In this document: positions 8,356-16,343 of the stretch, one piece after another
How positions within the stretch are numbered: position 1 is the first letter of the stretch
Layout of the letters: each line of letters starts with the position of its first letter
Origin: Lepagella muris
GTDB taxonomy: Bacteria > Bacteroidota > Bacteroidia > Bacteroidales > Muribaculaceae
Direction: 5' to 3'
Length of the DNA stretch: 64,000 nt
Assembly (NCBI RefSeq): GCF_004793975.1
Contig: NZ_SRYB01000014.1
Location: forward strand, 47,622-111,621
Position numbers and translations under genes: made by a program
Notes under the pieces: generated by a model
Told to the model about the DNA's origin: nothing
Databases searched by the model: none
The model's input: the letters and a program-made list of their open reading frames with translations, nothing else

Positions 8356-9788
8356 AAGTGAATGACACCCGCGACGGTCTTCTCGCAATGATACGCAACG
8401 GGAAACCGATGAGCCTACGTCAACAGCTGCGCCTTACAGCCGTATTAAGTTTCCCGGCTATCGTGGCGCAGTTATCCACCATCGTAATGCAATATATCGA
8501 TGCAGCCATGGTGGGTTCGCTCGGTGCCGAATCATCCGCATCAATCGGACTTATGGCATCCTCCACTTGGCTATTCTGGGGACTCTGCTCTGCCGCCGCC
8601 ACCGGATTCTCCGTGCAGGTGGCAAACAGAATCGGCGCGAACGACAAGAAGAGTGCCCAGGCTGTCTTGAAACAATCGATAGTGCCGTCGCTCATATTCA
8701 GCGTCATACTCTGTCTGATCGGAATAGCTATCTGCAATCATCTACCCCTCTGGCTGGGAGCGGAAGAGGAGATTGCCAGACCTGCATCGGTCTATTTCAT
8801 GATATTTGTGGCATCACTCCCGATGCTACAGATAAGTTTTCTTGCCGGAGCCATGCTGAGATGTTCGGGCAACACCCTTTTTCCCGGCATTGTCAACGTG
8901 GTGATGTGCGTGCTTGACGTCATATTCAACGCGTTTCTGATTTTCCCCACGCGAGAAATCTTCATCGGCGGCAGCAGCGTGACCCTCCCCGGTGCTGGGC
9001 TGGGGGTGGCAGGTGCCGCCCTCGGTACGGCACTTGCGGAAGTCGTGGCTGGCACGGTGATGATGGTGTATCTCTGGAGATGCAATAAGGAGCTGAACCT
9101 GAAGGGATGCACTGCAAGTTTCCGCACCTCAAAGGAGTGTCTTAAACGTGCATTCAAGATCAGCACTCCCCTATGTGGCGAGCATTTTCTACTCTGTGGC
9201 GCACAGGTGCTTATCACTGCGATTGTCGCGCCTTTGGGCACTGTGGCTATCGCGGCAAACGCTTTCGCCGTGACTGCCGAAAGTTTCTGCTATATGCCCG
9301 GATATGGCATTTGTGAGGCTGCCACCACTCTTGTGGGTCAGAGTCTGGGTGCCGCCAGGAAGAAGCTTGCCGTGAGTTTTGCAAGGATTACGGTTACATC
9401 CGGCATTGTCGTCATGACTGTGATGGGTATTGTGATGTATTTTGCCGCACCTCTGATGATGGGGGTGATAACGCCTGTGAAAGAGATTTGCGATGCCGGC
9501 GTGGAAGTGCTGCGCATTGAGGCGTATGCCGAACCTATGTTTGCCGCCTCCATCGTGGCATACGGTGTGTTCATCGGTGCAGGCGACACCCTTATACCCG
9601 CCTGCATGAACCTCGGCAGCATCTGGGTTGTGCGCATCAGTCTCGCTGCATTTCTTGCCCCCACAATGGGATTGCGTGGCGTGTGGATAGCAATGGCGAT
9701 CGAGCTTTGCTTCCGTGGCATAATCTTCCTCTGGCGTCTTCGCACCGACTCATGGATGCACGTCAATAAAGACGTATTCGGTAAGTAA
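8352..9788 (+). CDS. MATE family efflux transporter
   Basis: 478 residues, highly hydrophobic with about 12 predicted membrane segments and the two-fold repeat of MATE exporters. Recognisable family segments are AAMVGSLGAESSASIGL, the FSVQVANRIGANDKKSA cytoplasmic loop, the AEVVAGTVMMVYLW helix and LVGQSLGAARKKLA in the second half. It would exchange cations for a toxic compound across the inner membrane. It starts on the ATGA overlap with the PLP enzyme, so both may act on related small molecules. It ends in the 141-base repeat that follows. Confidence 0.92.
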   Translation: MKVNDTRDGLLAMIRNGKPMSLRQQLRLTAVLSFPAIVAQLSTIVMQYIDAAMVGSLGAESSASIGLMASSTWLFWGLCSAAATGFSVQVANRIGANDKKSAQAVLKQSIVPSLIFSVILCLIGIAICNHLPLWLGAEEEIARPASVYFMIFVASLPMLQISFLAGAMLRCSGNTLFPGIVNVVMCVLDVIFNAFLIFPTREIFIGGSSVTLPGAGLGVAGAALGTALAEVVAGTVMMVYLWRCNKELNLKGCTASFRTSKECLKRAFKISTPLCGEHFLLCGAQVLITAIVAPLGTVAIAANAFAVTAESFCYMPGYGICEAATTLVGQSLGAARKKLAVSFARITVTSGIVVMTVMGIVMYFAAPLMMGVITPVKEICDAGVEVLRIEAYAEPMFAASIVAYGVFIGAGDTLIPACMNLGSIWVVRISLAAFLAPTMGLRGVWIAMAIELCFRGIIFLWRLRTDSWMHVNKDVFGK

Positions 9789-9927
9789 CTGAATTTTCGC
9801 AAGCTGCACTTCAGTGGTTTAAAGTTTATAGTTTAAGGTTTAAGATTCACGAAAATCCACGAATCTTTTCATTATACAAAATTTAATGATCATAAACCAT
9901 AAACATTAAACCTTAAACCATTTAAGT
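9787..9927. repeat. 141-base repeat, copy 1 (GTTTAA ladder)
   Basis: Near-identical (about two visible differences) and same-orientation copy of 12814-12954. The left half carries 7-base GTTTAAR/AGTTTAT units and the right half carries the complementary ATAAACC/TTAAACC units, around a central ATTCACG...CACGAATC hairpin. Transcribed, it would fold into a long imperfect hairpin. The rest of the gap to 10078 shows no gene. Confidence 0.9.
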
Positions 9928-10078
9928 AATCACTGACAAGATTATCGTTGTCGGCAATGGAGGAGTCAAGAACACATTCCGACAAGAGGTTATCATCGGT
10001 GTGAAAAATTGGCGACATGGTATTAAAATTGAATATGGTTGATCATGTGTCAACCATATTCATAAATCTTAAACAAAT

Positions 10079-10312
10079 ATGATAAATTTATTAATTTATA
10101 GCGGATTAGGTTGTTTGTTATTAGGCTCTATATTAGGCTTAATAGCTGCCATAAAGGGTTTTGCTCTCAATAACTACAAAATAGAATTAATAACAAAACC
10201 GAATCCATTAATCAAAAAGAAACTGCAAAAGTACACTAAACCAGCCTTGCTGTTCTTCGTTATTGGAGCCATATTATTAGCAACAGGGATTAGCATCGGC
10301 TTAACTAATTAG
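10079..10312 (+). CDS. Small two-helix membrane protein, unknown function
   Basis: 77 residues with two hydrophobic segments (about 4-25 and 53-75) separated by a basic, lysine-rich stretch (NYKIELITKPNPLIKKKLQKYTK). That is consistent with an inner-membrane hairpin with a cytoplasmic loop. I do not recognise a family. It stands inside the region bracketed by the 141-base repeats, ten bases before another tiny membrane ORF. A 41-base piece of it recurs at 11740-11780, so it lies in a duplicated stretch. Confidence 0.55.
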   Translation: MINLLIYSGLGCLLLGSILGLIAAIKGFALNNYKIELITKPNPLIKKKLQKYTKPALLFFVIGAILLATGISIGLTN

Positions 10313-10322
10313 ATGTGGTATC

Positions 10323-10463
10323 ATGGATAATCTATTTTGGATAGGAATAATAATTTTCATGTTGGGATTTATCATACGTTATATTTCTCAACATCTATAT
10401 GCTGTCGCAAAATCAAAGTTGACAAGCAATAAAACTCTAGCTCATGCAAAAGTAAATATGTAG
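10323..10463 (+). CDS. 46-residue single-helix membrane peptide, unknown
   Basis: An ATG at 10323 opens a frame that begins MDNLFWIGIIIFMLGFIIRY: one strongly hydrophobic helix, then a basic tail, stopping at a TAG at 10461-10463. It follows the 77-residue membrane protein by ten bases on the same strand, so the two may be a small operon. The only support is composition and position. Confidence 0.4.
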   Translation: MDNLFWIGIIIFMLGFIIRYISQHLYAVAKSKLTSNKTLAHAKVNM

Positions 10464-10486
10464 ATAACGCAGAAAATGCAGGTATT

Positions 10487-11692
10487 TCACTCTTTGGGTG
10501 CCGAGATTTCTTGTTCCAATAGTTTGACACGCTCCACCAATTGATCGTATGTTGGCAATTGTCTCTTGATTTCTTCTAATTGAACATTATTGTATGTAGC
10601 CACACCCAATGGAGTGGTTATGCCTTTGAATGACAGTTGAACATCTGTTTCTCTCATATCACTGCAAATAAGAAGTCCAATAGTAGGATTATCTTCCGGT
10701 GTTTTGAGAATCTCATCTACCGCATTAACGTAAAAGTTAATCTGCCCGGCAAAACTTGGATCAAATGGCTTAACCTTGATTTCCAATACAATATATGATC
10801 TAAGCCGGATATGGTAGAACAGCAAATCGATACGTCTGCTCACACCGCTCACAACCAATTCTTTCTGCCGTCCCATAAAGGCGAACCCATTACCGAGTTC
10901 CAAAAGGAAACGTGTCATTTGATTGCATAGGGCATCTTCCAAATCACGCTCGCTATATTCTTGGGGAACATGAACAAAGCTGAAATCATAATTGCCACGT
11001 GTTATTTCTTGCGCCAACTTTGATTGAGGAAAGGGCAGCTTGTCCATATAGTTGGTCAATGCGCCACCTTTCACAGCATACCAATTGGCTTTCATGCAAT
11101 TCAATAGACCCTGTTTTGACAATGACTCCTGAACAGTAAGATTGAGATAAAACAATGCCTCATCAATTGTTTTACATTTGGTGATTATCTCCACATGATG
11201 CTTCCACGGCACACACGCAAATAGTTGTGGAAAATTCGCGTCTTCCTCTCCTATGAATTCTCCACCTACATGGTGGAGTTTTGTAACTGATGCACTATCA
11301 GCGCATTCTATTTCTCCACTGACTTGGTGGAGAAATTTATCGGAGTATCTGCCATATTCTCCAACAATCCGTTGGAGTTTTTCGGCATAGAAGATATACC
11401 ATTTCTTCATATACCAGAGATTGCTTGTGCCGAAGCCTGTCTCGTTAGGGAAGGCTGCTTGCAAATCAAGGCTCAACTGCTCCACTATGCCGGAACCCCA
11501 TTTTTCCTCGGCTTTACGTCGCACAAGGTCTCTCCCTGTCTGCCAATTCCACAAAAGTTTTTCAGAATTAACTTTTACAGCGGCCTTAATCTGTGCATTA
11601 CTATAGCGACTAATCAATTCTGTCAGCCATTGGTTATATTCGCCGTCAAGATGCACATCATGAGAGCGAGTGATATAAGGTTTCCTGTCCAT
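10487..11692 (-). CDS. YhcG/DUF1016-type PDDEXK nuclease family protein
   Basis: 401 residues. The N-terminal half is the helical DUF1016 domain (LISRYSNAQIKAAVKVNSEKLLWNW...GRDLV, then WGSGIVEQLSLDLQAAFP and GFGTSNLWYMKKWY). The C-terminal half holds the nuclease core: GNGFAFMGRQKELVVSG, then RRIDLLFYHIRLRSYIVLEIKVKPFDPSF, where RIDLLFYH and the LEIK provide the D and E-x-K of the PD-(D/E)XK site. The family is common in Bacteroidales and is linked to DNA processing and mobile regions; the precise role is not settled. An unusual insertion between the halves (about residues 110-150) is rich in H-x-VG-E motifs (LHQVSGEI, LHHVGGEFIGEE). It lies between the two 141-base repeats. Confidence 0.85.
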   Translation of the reverse strand: MDRKPYITRSHDVHLDGEYNQWLTELISRYSNAQIKAAVKVNSEKLLWNWQTGRDLVRRKAEEKWGSGIVEQLSLDLQAAFPNETGFGTSNLWYMKKWYIFYAEKLQRIVGEYGRYSDKFLHQVSGEIECADSASVTKLHHVGGEFIGEEDANFPQLFACVPWKHHVEIITKCKTIDEALFYLNLTVQESLSKQGLLNCMKANWYAVKGGALTNYMDKLPFPQSKLAQEITRGNYDFSFVHVPQEYSERDLEDALCNQMTRFLLELGNGFAFMGRQKELVVSGVSRRIDLLFYHIRLRSYIVLEIKVKPFDPSFAGQINFYVNAVDEILKTPEDNPTIGLLICSDMRETDVQLSFKGITTPLGVATYNNVQLEEIKRQLPTYDQLVERVKLLEQEISAPKE

Positions 11693-11739
11693 TTTTCTTG
11701 ATGTTTAGGCTGCAAATTTACAAAAAAATTCCTGATATT

Positions 11740-11780
11740 AAGGGTTTTGCTCTTAATAACTACAAAATAGAATTAATAAC
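11740..11780. repeat. Duplicated 41-base fragment of the 77-residue membrane protein gene
   Basis: Matches 10154-10194 at 40 of 41 positions in the same orientation, then the similarity stops at both ends. It lies immediately upstream of the YhcG-type gene, so the copies flank that gene. It looks like a remnant of a larger duplication or an insertion footprint. Confidence 0.85.
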
Positions 11781-11815
11781 GAGAGTTCGGGATACTACTT
11801 ATTCCGAGCTCTCGT
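11779..11815 (-). terminator. Hairpin downstream of the 182-residue gene
   Basis: ACGAGAG and CTCTCGT pair, with an inner CGG/CCG, around an A/T-rich loop. It is placed after the leftward gene 11930-12478 and before the YhcG-type gene. A second small hairpin (AAGGGATTAAATCCCTT) lies at about 11836-11852. Confidence 0.45.
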
Positions 11816-11929
11816 CATTAAAATCGCATCGTTTAAGGGATTAAATCCCTTAAAATCTACTTTTCCATTCTTCAAAATAAAGTTATCCAAACTTTATTTT
11901 AAACACCCTAAACCTTAAACTATAAACCA

Positions 11930-12478
11930 TTAGCCTATCGGCGTCATGTGGTAGCCGAGACGTTTCAGTTCAACTGCCACACCGAAATAGTAGAGCTGGT
12001 GGAGCGAACGTACATACGCATTGAATGCCTCCGGAGTGGCGGGTTCGAAATTCTCTTTTATCAACGCTTTATGCACGAGTGTGGCTGTATCCGCTACAAG
12101 TTTCGACACCTTCTCCTCTTCCTCCGGATTCAGTTTCAATATGTCGCGGCAGATATACTCATCCATATTGTCATAACCGCTACCTTTGGCAAGGACTGAC
12201 GCATAGAGGTCTTCAAACTTCGAATACATCTCCCAATCCTCATCCCAGAATTTTGCAACCGCCATACCTATGAACATCATCCATCCGAGTGATACCGTAG
12301 GGTAATCTGCAAACTCCCTGACCCCGTCGGGAAGATACGACATGCATATCTTCTCCCATTTCTCCTCCATATCATGAGTCTCAGGAAGGACATTGTCAAC
12401 TCCATCTTTCTGAAGCAGATAGACTGCTACAAGATCATGCAGCTGATTTTCAAACTTATCAAGATAATTAGTATCCAT
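11930..12478 (-). CDS. Conserved-looking hypothetical protein, 182 residues
   Basis: A soluble, acidic, mostly helical protein beginning MDTNYLDKFENQLHDLVAVY, with no signal peptide or membrane segment. A hydrophobic GWMMFIGMAVAKFWDEDW segment lies in the middle. I recall proteins of this appearance as uncharacterised Bacteroidales genes but cannot name a family or function. It has its own downstream hairpin, so it is probably monocistronic. Confidence 0.65.
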   Translation of the reverse strand: MDTNYLDKFENQLHDLVAVYLLQKDGVDNVLPETHDMEEKWEKICMSYLPDGVREFADYPTVSLGWMMFIGMAVAKFWDEDWEMYSKFEDLYASVLAKGSGYDNMDEYICRDILKLNPEEEEKVSKLVADTATLVHKALIKENFEPATPEAFNAYVRSLHQLYYFGVAVELKRLGYHMTPIG

Positions 12479-12599
12479 ATATCTATAATTTTAATGAGTA
12501 ATCATATCAAAGGGTATTGAGGCAATCCAATGTTTAGGCAACTTCAATACTCCAATGCAAAAATAAACCATTTATACGTATAAACAAAGTTTTGCATGG

Positions 12600-12690
12600 A
12601 GAGTTGAAGGATGAGAGGGAGAGTTTATGGGTTATAGTTGATAGTTGATAGTTTATGGTTGAGGGGTTATGGTTGAGAGTTGGGGATTAG
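12600..12690. repeat. Degenerate AGTTGATAGTTTATGG-type 7-base array
   Basis: About ten 7-8-base units (GTTTATG, GTTATAG, TTGATAG, TTTATGG, TTGAGGG) run in one orientation only. It lies in the 527-base gap 12479-13005, which otherwise holds a promoter-like element, a hairpin and the second 141-base repeat. No gene is seen in the gap. Confidence 0.6.
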
Positions 12691-12714
12691 AAGGAATTTT
12701 TTTTTTATTGAATC

Positions 12715-12744
12715 TTGAGATTACACACAATTTTACTAATTTTG
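12715..12744 (+). promoter_or_regulatory. Bacteroidetes promoter (TTG - 19 bases - TAATTTTG)
   Basis: TTG at 12715-12717 and TAATTTTG at 12737-12744 with 19 bases between them match the Bacteroidetes sigma consensus closely. The next rightward gene is the NUDIX hydrolase at 13006, so the leader would be about 255 bases and would contain both the hairpin at 12749 and the 141-base repeat. Confidence 0.6.
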
Positions 12745-12748
12745 CATA

Positions 12749-12787
12749 GAAGTAATCTGACCATCGCAATGACGGTCAGATTACTTC
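12749..12787 (+). other. Strong hairpin right at the expected transcript start
   Basis: GAAGTAATCTGACC and GGTCAGATTACTTC form a 14-bp perfect stem with an 11-base loop, starting about five bases after the -7 box. It could be an early terminator, an RNA-stabilising 5' hairpin or the core of a very short RNA. The downstream sequence is A/T-rich without a long T run. Confidence 0.5.
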
Positions 12788-12813
12788 ATTATAATTCAGG
12801 TCAATTATAATTC

Positions 12814-12983
12814 AACTGAAGTTTCGCAAGCTGCACTTCAGTGGTTTAAAGTTTATAGTTTAAAGTTTAAGATTCACGAAAATCCACGAATCTTTTCATT
12901 ATACAAAATTTAATGATCATAAACCATAAACATTAAACCTTAAACCATTTAAGTGAAGCAAGTTGGAAAACTTGCGAAACTTA
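12814..12983. repeat. 141-base repeat, copy 2, bounded by inverted ends
   Basis: 12814-12954 is the near-identical partner of 9787-9927. Here the element extends further: AGTTTCGCAAG near its left end pairs with CTTGCGAAACT at about 12973-12983, and CACTTC pairs with GAAG just inside. The whole block is therefore one long nested dyad, MITE-like in form. The first copy lacks the right-hand end. Confidence 0.85.
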
Positions 12984-13005
12984 AATAATTCAACTTACTT
13001 GCTAT

Positions 13006-13560
13006 ATGTCAGAAATAAAGAAATGGGACATCATTAAGTCGGAATATCTCATCCGACGACCATGGCTTACTGCAAGACGCGATTGTGTGAGATTGCCCGA
13101 CGGCAGAATAAACGATGAGTTTTATGTGCTTGAATATCCGGATTGGGTCAACGTGATTGCTGTCACCACCGACGGCGATTTCGTAATGGTGGAGCAATAC
13201 CGCCACGGACTCGGCGAGATACAGACGGAACTCTGCGCCGGAGTCGTCGAGGCGGGCGAACATCATCTCGATGCCGCAAAACGCGAATTGATGGAGGAGA
13301 GCGGTTTCGGTGGCGGCGAATGGAAGCTGCTGACAGTGTTGTCGGGCAACCCTTCCACCACAAACAATCTCACTTACTGCTATGTGGCTGAAGGCGTGTC
13401 GAGAATATCCACCCAGCATCTTGACTCCACGGAAGATGTAGCCGTCAGGATCATGACCCGTAAAGAGGTGGAGGATATGCTGCGGAAGGATCTGCTGAAA
13501 CAATCGCTAATGGTAGCGCCGCTGATGAAATATCTCTATATGCCCGACCTTAGTGAATGA
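13006..13560 (+). CDS. NUDIX hydrolase, ADP-ribose pyrophosphatase-like
   Basis: 184 residues. The NUDIX box is clear at about 79-103: GVVEAGEHHLDAAKRELMEESG fits G-x5-E-x7-R-E-x2-E-E-x-G. An upstream VEQYRHGLGEIQTELCAG segment and the downstream GNPSTTNNLTYCYVAEG loop are typical of ADP-ribose/sugar-nucleotide pyrophosphatases. The likely reaction is metal-dependent hydrolysis of a nucleoside diphosphate linked to another moiety; the substrate is not determined. Cytoplasmic. It lies 52 bases before the carbonic anhydrase on the same strand, so cotranscription is likely. Confidence 0.88.
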   Translation: MSEIKKWDIIKSEYLIRRPWLTARRDCVRLPDGRINDEFYVLEYPDWVNVIAVTTDGDFVMVEQYRHGLGEIQTELCAGVVEAGEHHLDAAKRELMEESGFGGGEWKLLTVLSGNPSTTNNLTYCYVAEGVSRISTQHLDSTEDVAVRIMTRKEVEDMLRKDLLKQSLMVAPLMKYLYMPDLSE

Positions 13561-13612
13561 AACAGCAACTGAAGTATCACAACCTTACCATACAATAAAT
13601 TTACCATAAATT

Positions 13613-14155
13613 ATGATAAACGATATCCTCGCCCATAACCGCGAATTTATAGAAAACAAAGGTTATGAAAAATTCCTCACCGACAAATATCCGAATAAGA
13701 AGATAGCGATTGTCACTTGCATGGATACCCGCCTGGTGGAACTTCTACCCGCCGCCCTCGGCTTTAAGAATGGCGACGTCAAGATCATCAAGAATGCCGG
13801 AGGCACAATCACAAATCCCTTCGACAGCACAATGAGAAGTCTTCTGGTGGCAGTCTACGAACTCGGTGTCACTGAAATAATGATCATCGGGCACACATCA
13901 TGCGGTGTGCAAGGCATGGACAGCCGTGAGATGCTACACATCATGAAGGAACGCGGTATTCCGGAAAGCAACATCAACTTGATGAAGCATTGCGGCATTG
14001 ACCTCGATAACTGGCTCCATGGGTTTGACAGCACGGAGGATGCCATCAAGGAGACTGTAGACCTCGTAAGGAACCACCCTCTAATGGCAAAGGACATTGT
14101 GGTGAAAGGCTACATAATGGACTCCACCACCGGCGCACTGACACCATTATCTTGA
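13613..14155 (+). CDS. Beta-class carbonic anhydrase
   Basis: 180 residues. The zinc site is visible: CMDTR near residue 38 gives the first cysteine and the catalytic Asp-Arg dyad, and IGHTSCGVQG near residue 95 gives the histidine and second cysteine. KIIKNAGGTITNPF lies between them, as in the short beta-class enzymes of Gram-positive bacteria and Bacteroidetes. The enzyme interconverts CO2 and bicarbonate in the cytoplasm. It shares a likely operon with the NUDIX gene and ends at a GTTGATG ladder. Confidence 0.9.
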   Translation: MINDILAHNREFIENKGYEKFLTDKYPNKKIAIVTCMDTRLVELLPAALGFKNGDVKIIKNAGGTITNPFDSTMRSLLVAVYELGVTEIMIIGHTSCGVQGMDSREMLHIMKERGIPESNINLMKHCGIDLDNWLHGFDSTEDAIKETVDLVRNHPLMAKDIVVKGYIMDSTTGALTPLS

Positions 14156-14156
14156 A

Positions 14157-14222
14157 TTGTTGATGGTTGATAGTTAATGGTTGATGGTTGATAGTTGATG
14201 ATAAACCATAAACCATAAATCA
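14157..14222. repeat. TTGATGG/ATAAACC 7-base ladder between convergent genes
   Basis: About seven units of the TTGATGG/TTGATAG type run rightward, followed by about three ATAAACC units that partly complement them. It fills the whole 70-base gap between the carbonic anhydrase and the convergent response-regulator gene and could serve as a bidirectional terminator. Confidence 0.65.
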
Positions 14223-14225
14223 ATA

Positions 14226-14933
14226 TCAGCAATTGCCCGATGATAACAGGTCGGCAACCTCTCCGGAGTATTGGCGACCGATGGGCAGTATCTGACCGTT
14301 TTTCAATTCCACTTCACGCTTGTTGAAACTGCGGACCTTCGACCGGCTTATTATATAGGAACGATGTATGCGGATGAAATCCTTCTCCGGCAACTGAGTT
14401 CCTATATTTTTTAATATCATCCGAGACACCGTGCAGACACCACCCTCGCGGAATATCTTCACGTATCCCTCCATCGCCTCCACATAGATGATCTCTTGCA
14501 AAGGGATGCTGACATTGTTGTATTCCTGCTTCACGACTATATGTCCGGATGAAATCTTATGATTCTCCGTCATCCCGAGCCGACGCAGTGCCTTGCTGAA
14601 CGCGGTGCGGAAACGGGAAAAGGCAAACGGTTTGTGCAGATAGTCGACGGCATCAAGCTCAAATCCTTCCATAGCATAATTCAGATATGCAGTCGTGAAT
14701 ATGAAGCACGTCGATTCCGGAAGACGCACGGCAATCTCCAGTCCTGACATATTTTCCATCTCTATGTCAAGAAACACGATGTCCGGTTCCTCCTCCAGCA
14801 CGCATGCAAGCCCTTTCTCCGAGTCGGCAAACATCTTTATCTCAATGCCTCCGATGCGGGCACAAAACTTCTCTATTACCTCAAGTGCCAATGGTTCATC
14901 ATCAATAGCGACACATCTTATTGTCCTCTCCAT
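14226..14933 (-). CDS. LytTR-family response regulator
   Basis: 235 residues from the ATG at 14933; a TTG at 14951 gives six more residues and is less likely. The receiver domain begins CVAIDDEPLAL, with the phospho-acceptor Asp in DIVFLDIEM and the conserved Lys in YLHKPFAF. The C-terminal half is a LytTR DNA-binding domain (EIIYVEAMEGYVKIF, then IRIHRSYIISRSKVRSF and LPIGRQY). It follows the sensor kinase gene on the same strand, so the two form one two-component system. Confidence 0.92.
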   Translation of the reverse strand: MERTIRCVAIDDEPLALEVIEKFCARIGGIEIKMFADSEKGLACVLEEEPDIVFLDIEMENMSGLEIAVRLPESTCFIFTTAYLNYAMEGFELDAVDYLHKPFAFSRFRTAFSKALRRLGMTENHKISSGHIVVKQEYNNVSIPLQEIIYVEAMEGYVKIFREGGVCTVSRMILKNIGTQLPEKDFIRIHRSYIISRSKVRSFNKREVELKNGQILPIGRQYSGEVADLLSSGNC

Positions 14934-14978
14934 CACTCCTGTAGTATTCAAATTGTAAATTTCGGGTAAGTTGTATTA

Positions 14979-16028
14979 TCATTGATTAACTATTCTATCT
15001 CGTTTCAATCCTAAAACCATCCTCAGACTGTAGATCCCATCCTCCTCCTTCACTTCAAGCAAATGGTTGCGCGGATAAAGCACGCTCAGACGCCCCCGGC
15101 AATTCTCTATGCCTATAGGCACGTCACTGCGGAATTTATCTGCCTGACGCATTATCTTGTTGCTCGTGGCAAACTCAAGCCTGCCATTGCGCAAGTGAAG
15201 CCTTATGCTTATCACGCAGTCCTTGCTCGTGGATGACCCGTATTTGAAGGCATTCTCCACAAATGTGACCATCAGCATCGGAGGCACCGGCAAAAGACCG
15301 TCGTCAACATCACATTGCCATTCCACCTTCGTATGACTGTTGAGCCGGATCAGCTGAAGATCAATGTAATTGCGGATGTTCTCTATCTCCGAACGTATCG
15401 GGACTGTCTCCTTCTCAATCGCCACGTAGGTATATTTCAATATCTCCGTGAATTTTATGAAGGCATCCTCAGCCTTATCCGATGTGCCTATCACAAGACT
15501 GTAAAGGGAATTCAATGTATTGAATAGGAAATGCGGACTTATCTGTGCTTTAAACACAGCAAGCTCTGCCTTATCCCGTTCAGCCTCTATCCGCTTCTTC
15601 ATAAGCATCTGTTCGTACAGGGTCTTGATAAACGATACACTCAGCGTGTATCCAAGCACCAGCGAGAACATAAGCCATAACGTGACCGACACTCCGAAAT
15701 CACGCAACTCCGTCTGATAACGGCTCAGCACCGGCGTAACGAAATCCATCTCCGGTAACGGGTATAGCGACAACAGGTAGTTGCAACCCACCATACACGA
15801 CAATGACAGGGCTATGACTCCCCATCGCTTCCGGAGGATCTGAACCGGTATATTGATCCACAATAAGAAAAAATAGCTGATATATAGAAAAAGGCATACC
15901 AGTGAGAAGAATATCGGCCATTGCGACATCCATGTGTGGGAAGGTCCCAGAAACACCAATAACGGCATGAATACGACACAGAAGAATATGTCGATTATTA
16001 CCGATGTCTTACTCTCTATTGATTCCAT
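14979..16028 (-). CDS. LytS/YehU-type sensor histidine kinase
   Basis: 349 residues. Four hydrophobic segments fill the first about 150 residues. The His_kinase domain follows with AVFKAQISPHFLFNTLNSLYSLV (phospho-accepting histidine), and the ATPase part has PPMLMVTFVENAFKYG. This is the short membrane kinase class paired with LytTR regulators. A TAATTTTG box on this strand lies at 16040-16033, only about five bases before the ATG. Transcription may therefore start at or near the codon, giving a very short leader, or a downstream start is used. Confidence 0.9.
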   Translation of the reverse strand: MESIESKTSVIIDIFFCVVFMPLLVFLGPSHTWMSQWPIFFSLVCLFLYISYFFLLWINIPVQILRKRWGVIALSLSCMVGCNYLLSLYPLPEMDFVTPVLSRYQTELRDFGVSVTLWLMFSLVLGYTLSVSFIKTLYEQMLMKKRIEAERDKAELAVFKAQISPHFLFNTLNSLYSLVIGTSDKAEDAFIKFTEILKYTYVAIEKETVPIRSEIENIRNYIDLQLIRLNSHTKVEWQCDVDDGLLPVPPMLMVTFVENAFKYGSSTSKDCVISIRLHLRNGRLEFATSNKIMRQADKFRSDVPIGIENCRGRLSVLYPRNHLLEVKEEDGIYSLRMVLGLKRDRIVNQ

Positions 16029-16059
16029 TTTGCAAAATTAATACAGATATCTCTTTTTT

Positions 16060-16250
16060 ACAACATCATGCACACTTTACTACAACATCATGCACACATC
16101 ATGCACAACATGGGCTAACATTATGCACATTATGGGATAACATCATGCACACTATTTATTTTGTGCATGATGTCAAAGCATGATGTGCATGATGTATCTG
16201 CTTGATGTCTGTGCTTGATGTCAAAGCTACGTGTGCATGATGTATCGGTT
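16060..16250. repeat. CATCATGCACA / TGTGCATGATG ladder upstream of the coiled-coil lipoprotein
   Basis: About six CATCATGCACA-like units run one way from 16062, then after about 16150 about six complementary TGCATGATGT/GCTTGATGT units follow. The gap 16029-16343 has no gene besides this and the promoter at 16314. An array of the same unit occurs after the lipoprotein at 17266-17347. Confidence 0.8.
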
Positions 16251-16313
16251 TCACGTTTATTGACAAATTTGAGCTTTCTATTAACACATTCCAACTATAT
16301 CTTGAATTATTGT

Positions 16314-16321
16314 TAATTTTG
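16314..16321 (+). promoter_or_regulatory. Bacteroidetes -7 box TAATTTTG
   Basis: A perfect TAnnTTTG box 22 bases before the ATG of the lipoprotein gene at 16344. The -33 element is not clear. Confidence 0.5.
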
Positions 16322-16343
16322 CGTTCGCAAATTTCTATTTATT

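Noticed and set aside
8792..9241. 149-residue ORF antisense to the MATE gene
   Set aside because: It is the complementary shadow of membrane segments, low in complexity and lacking a start context.
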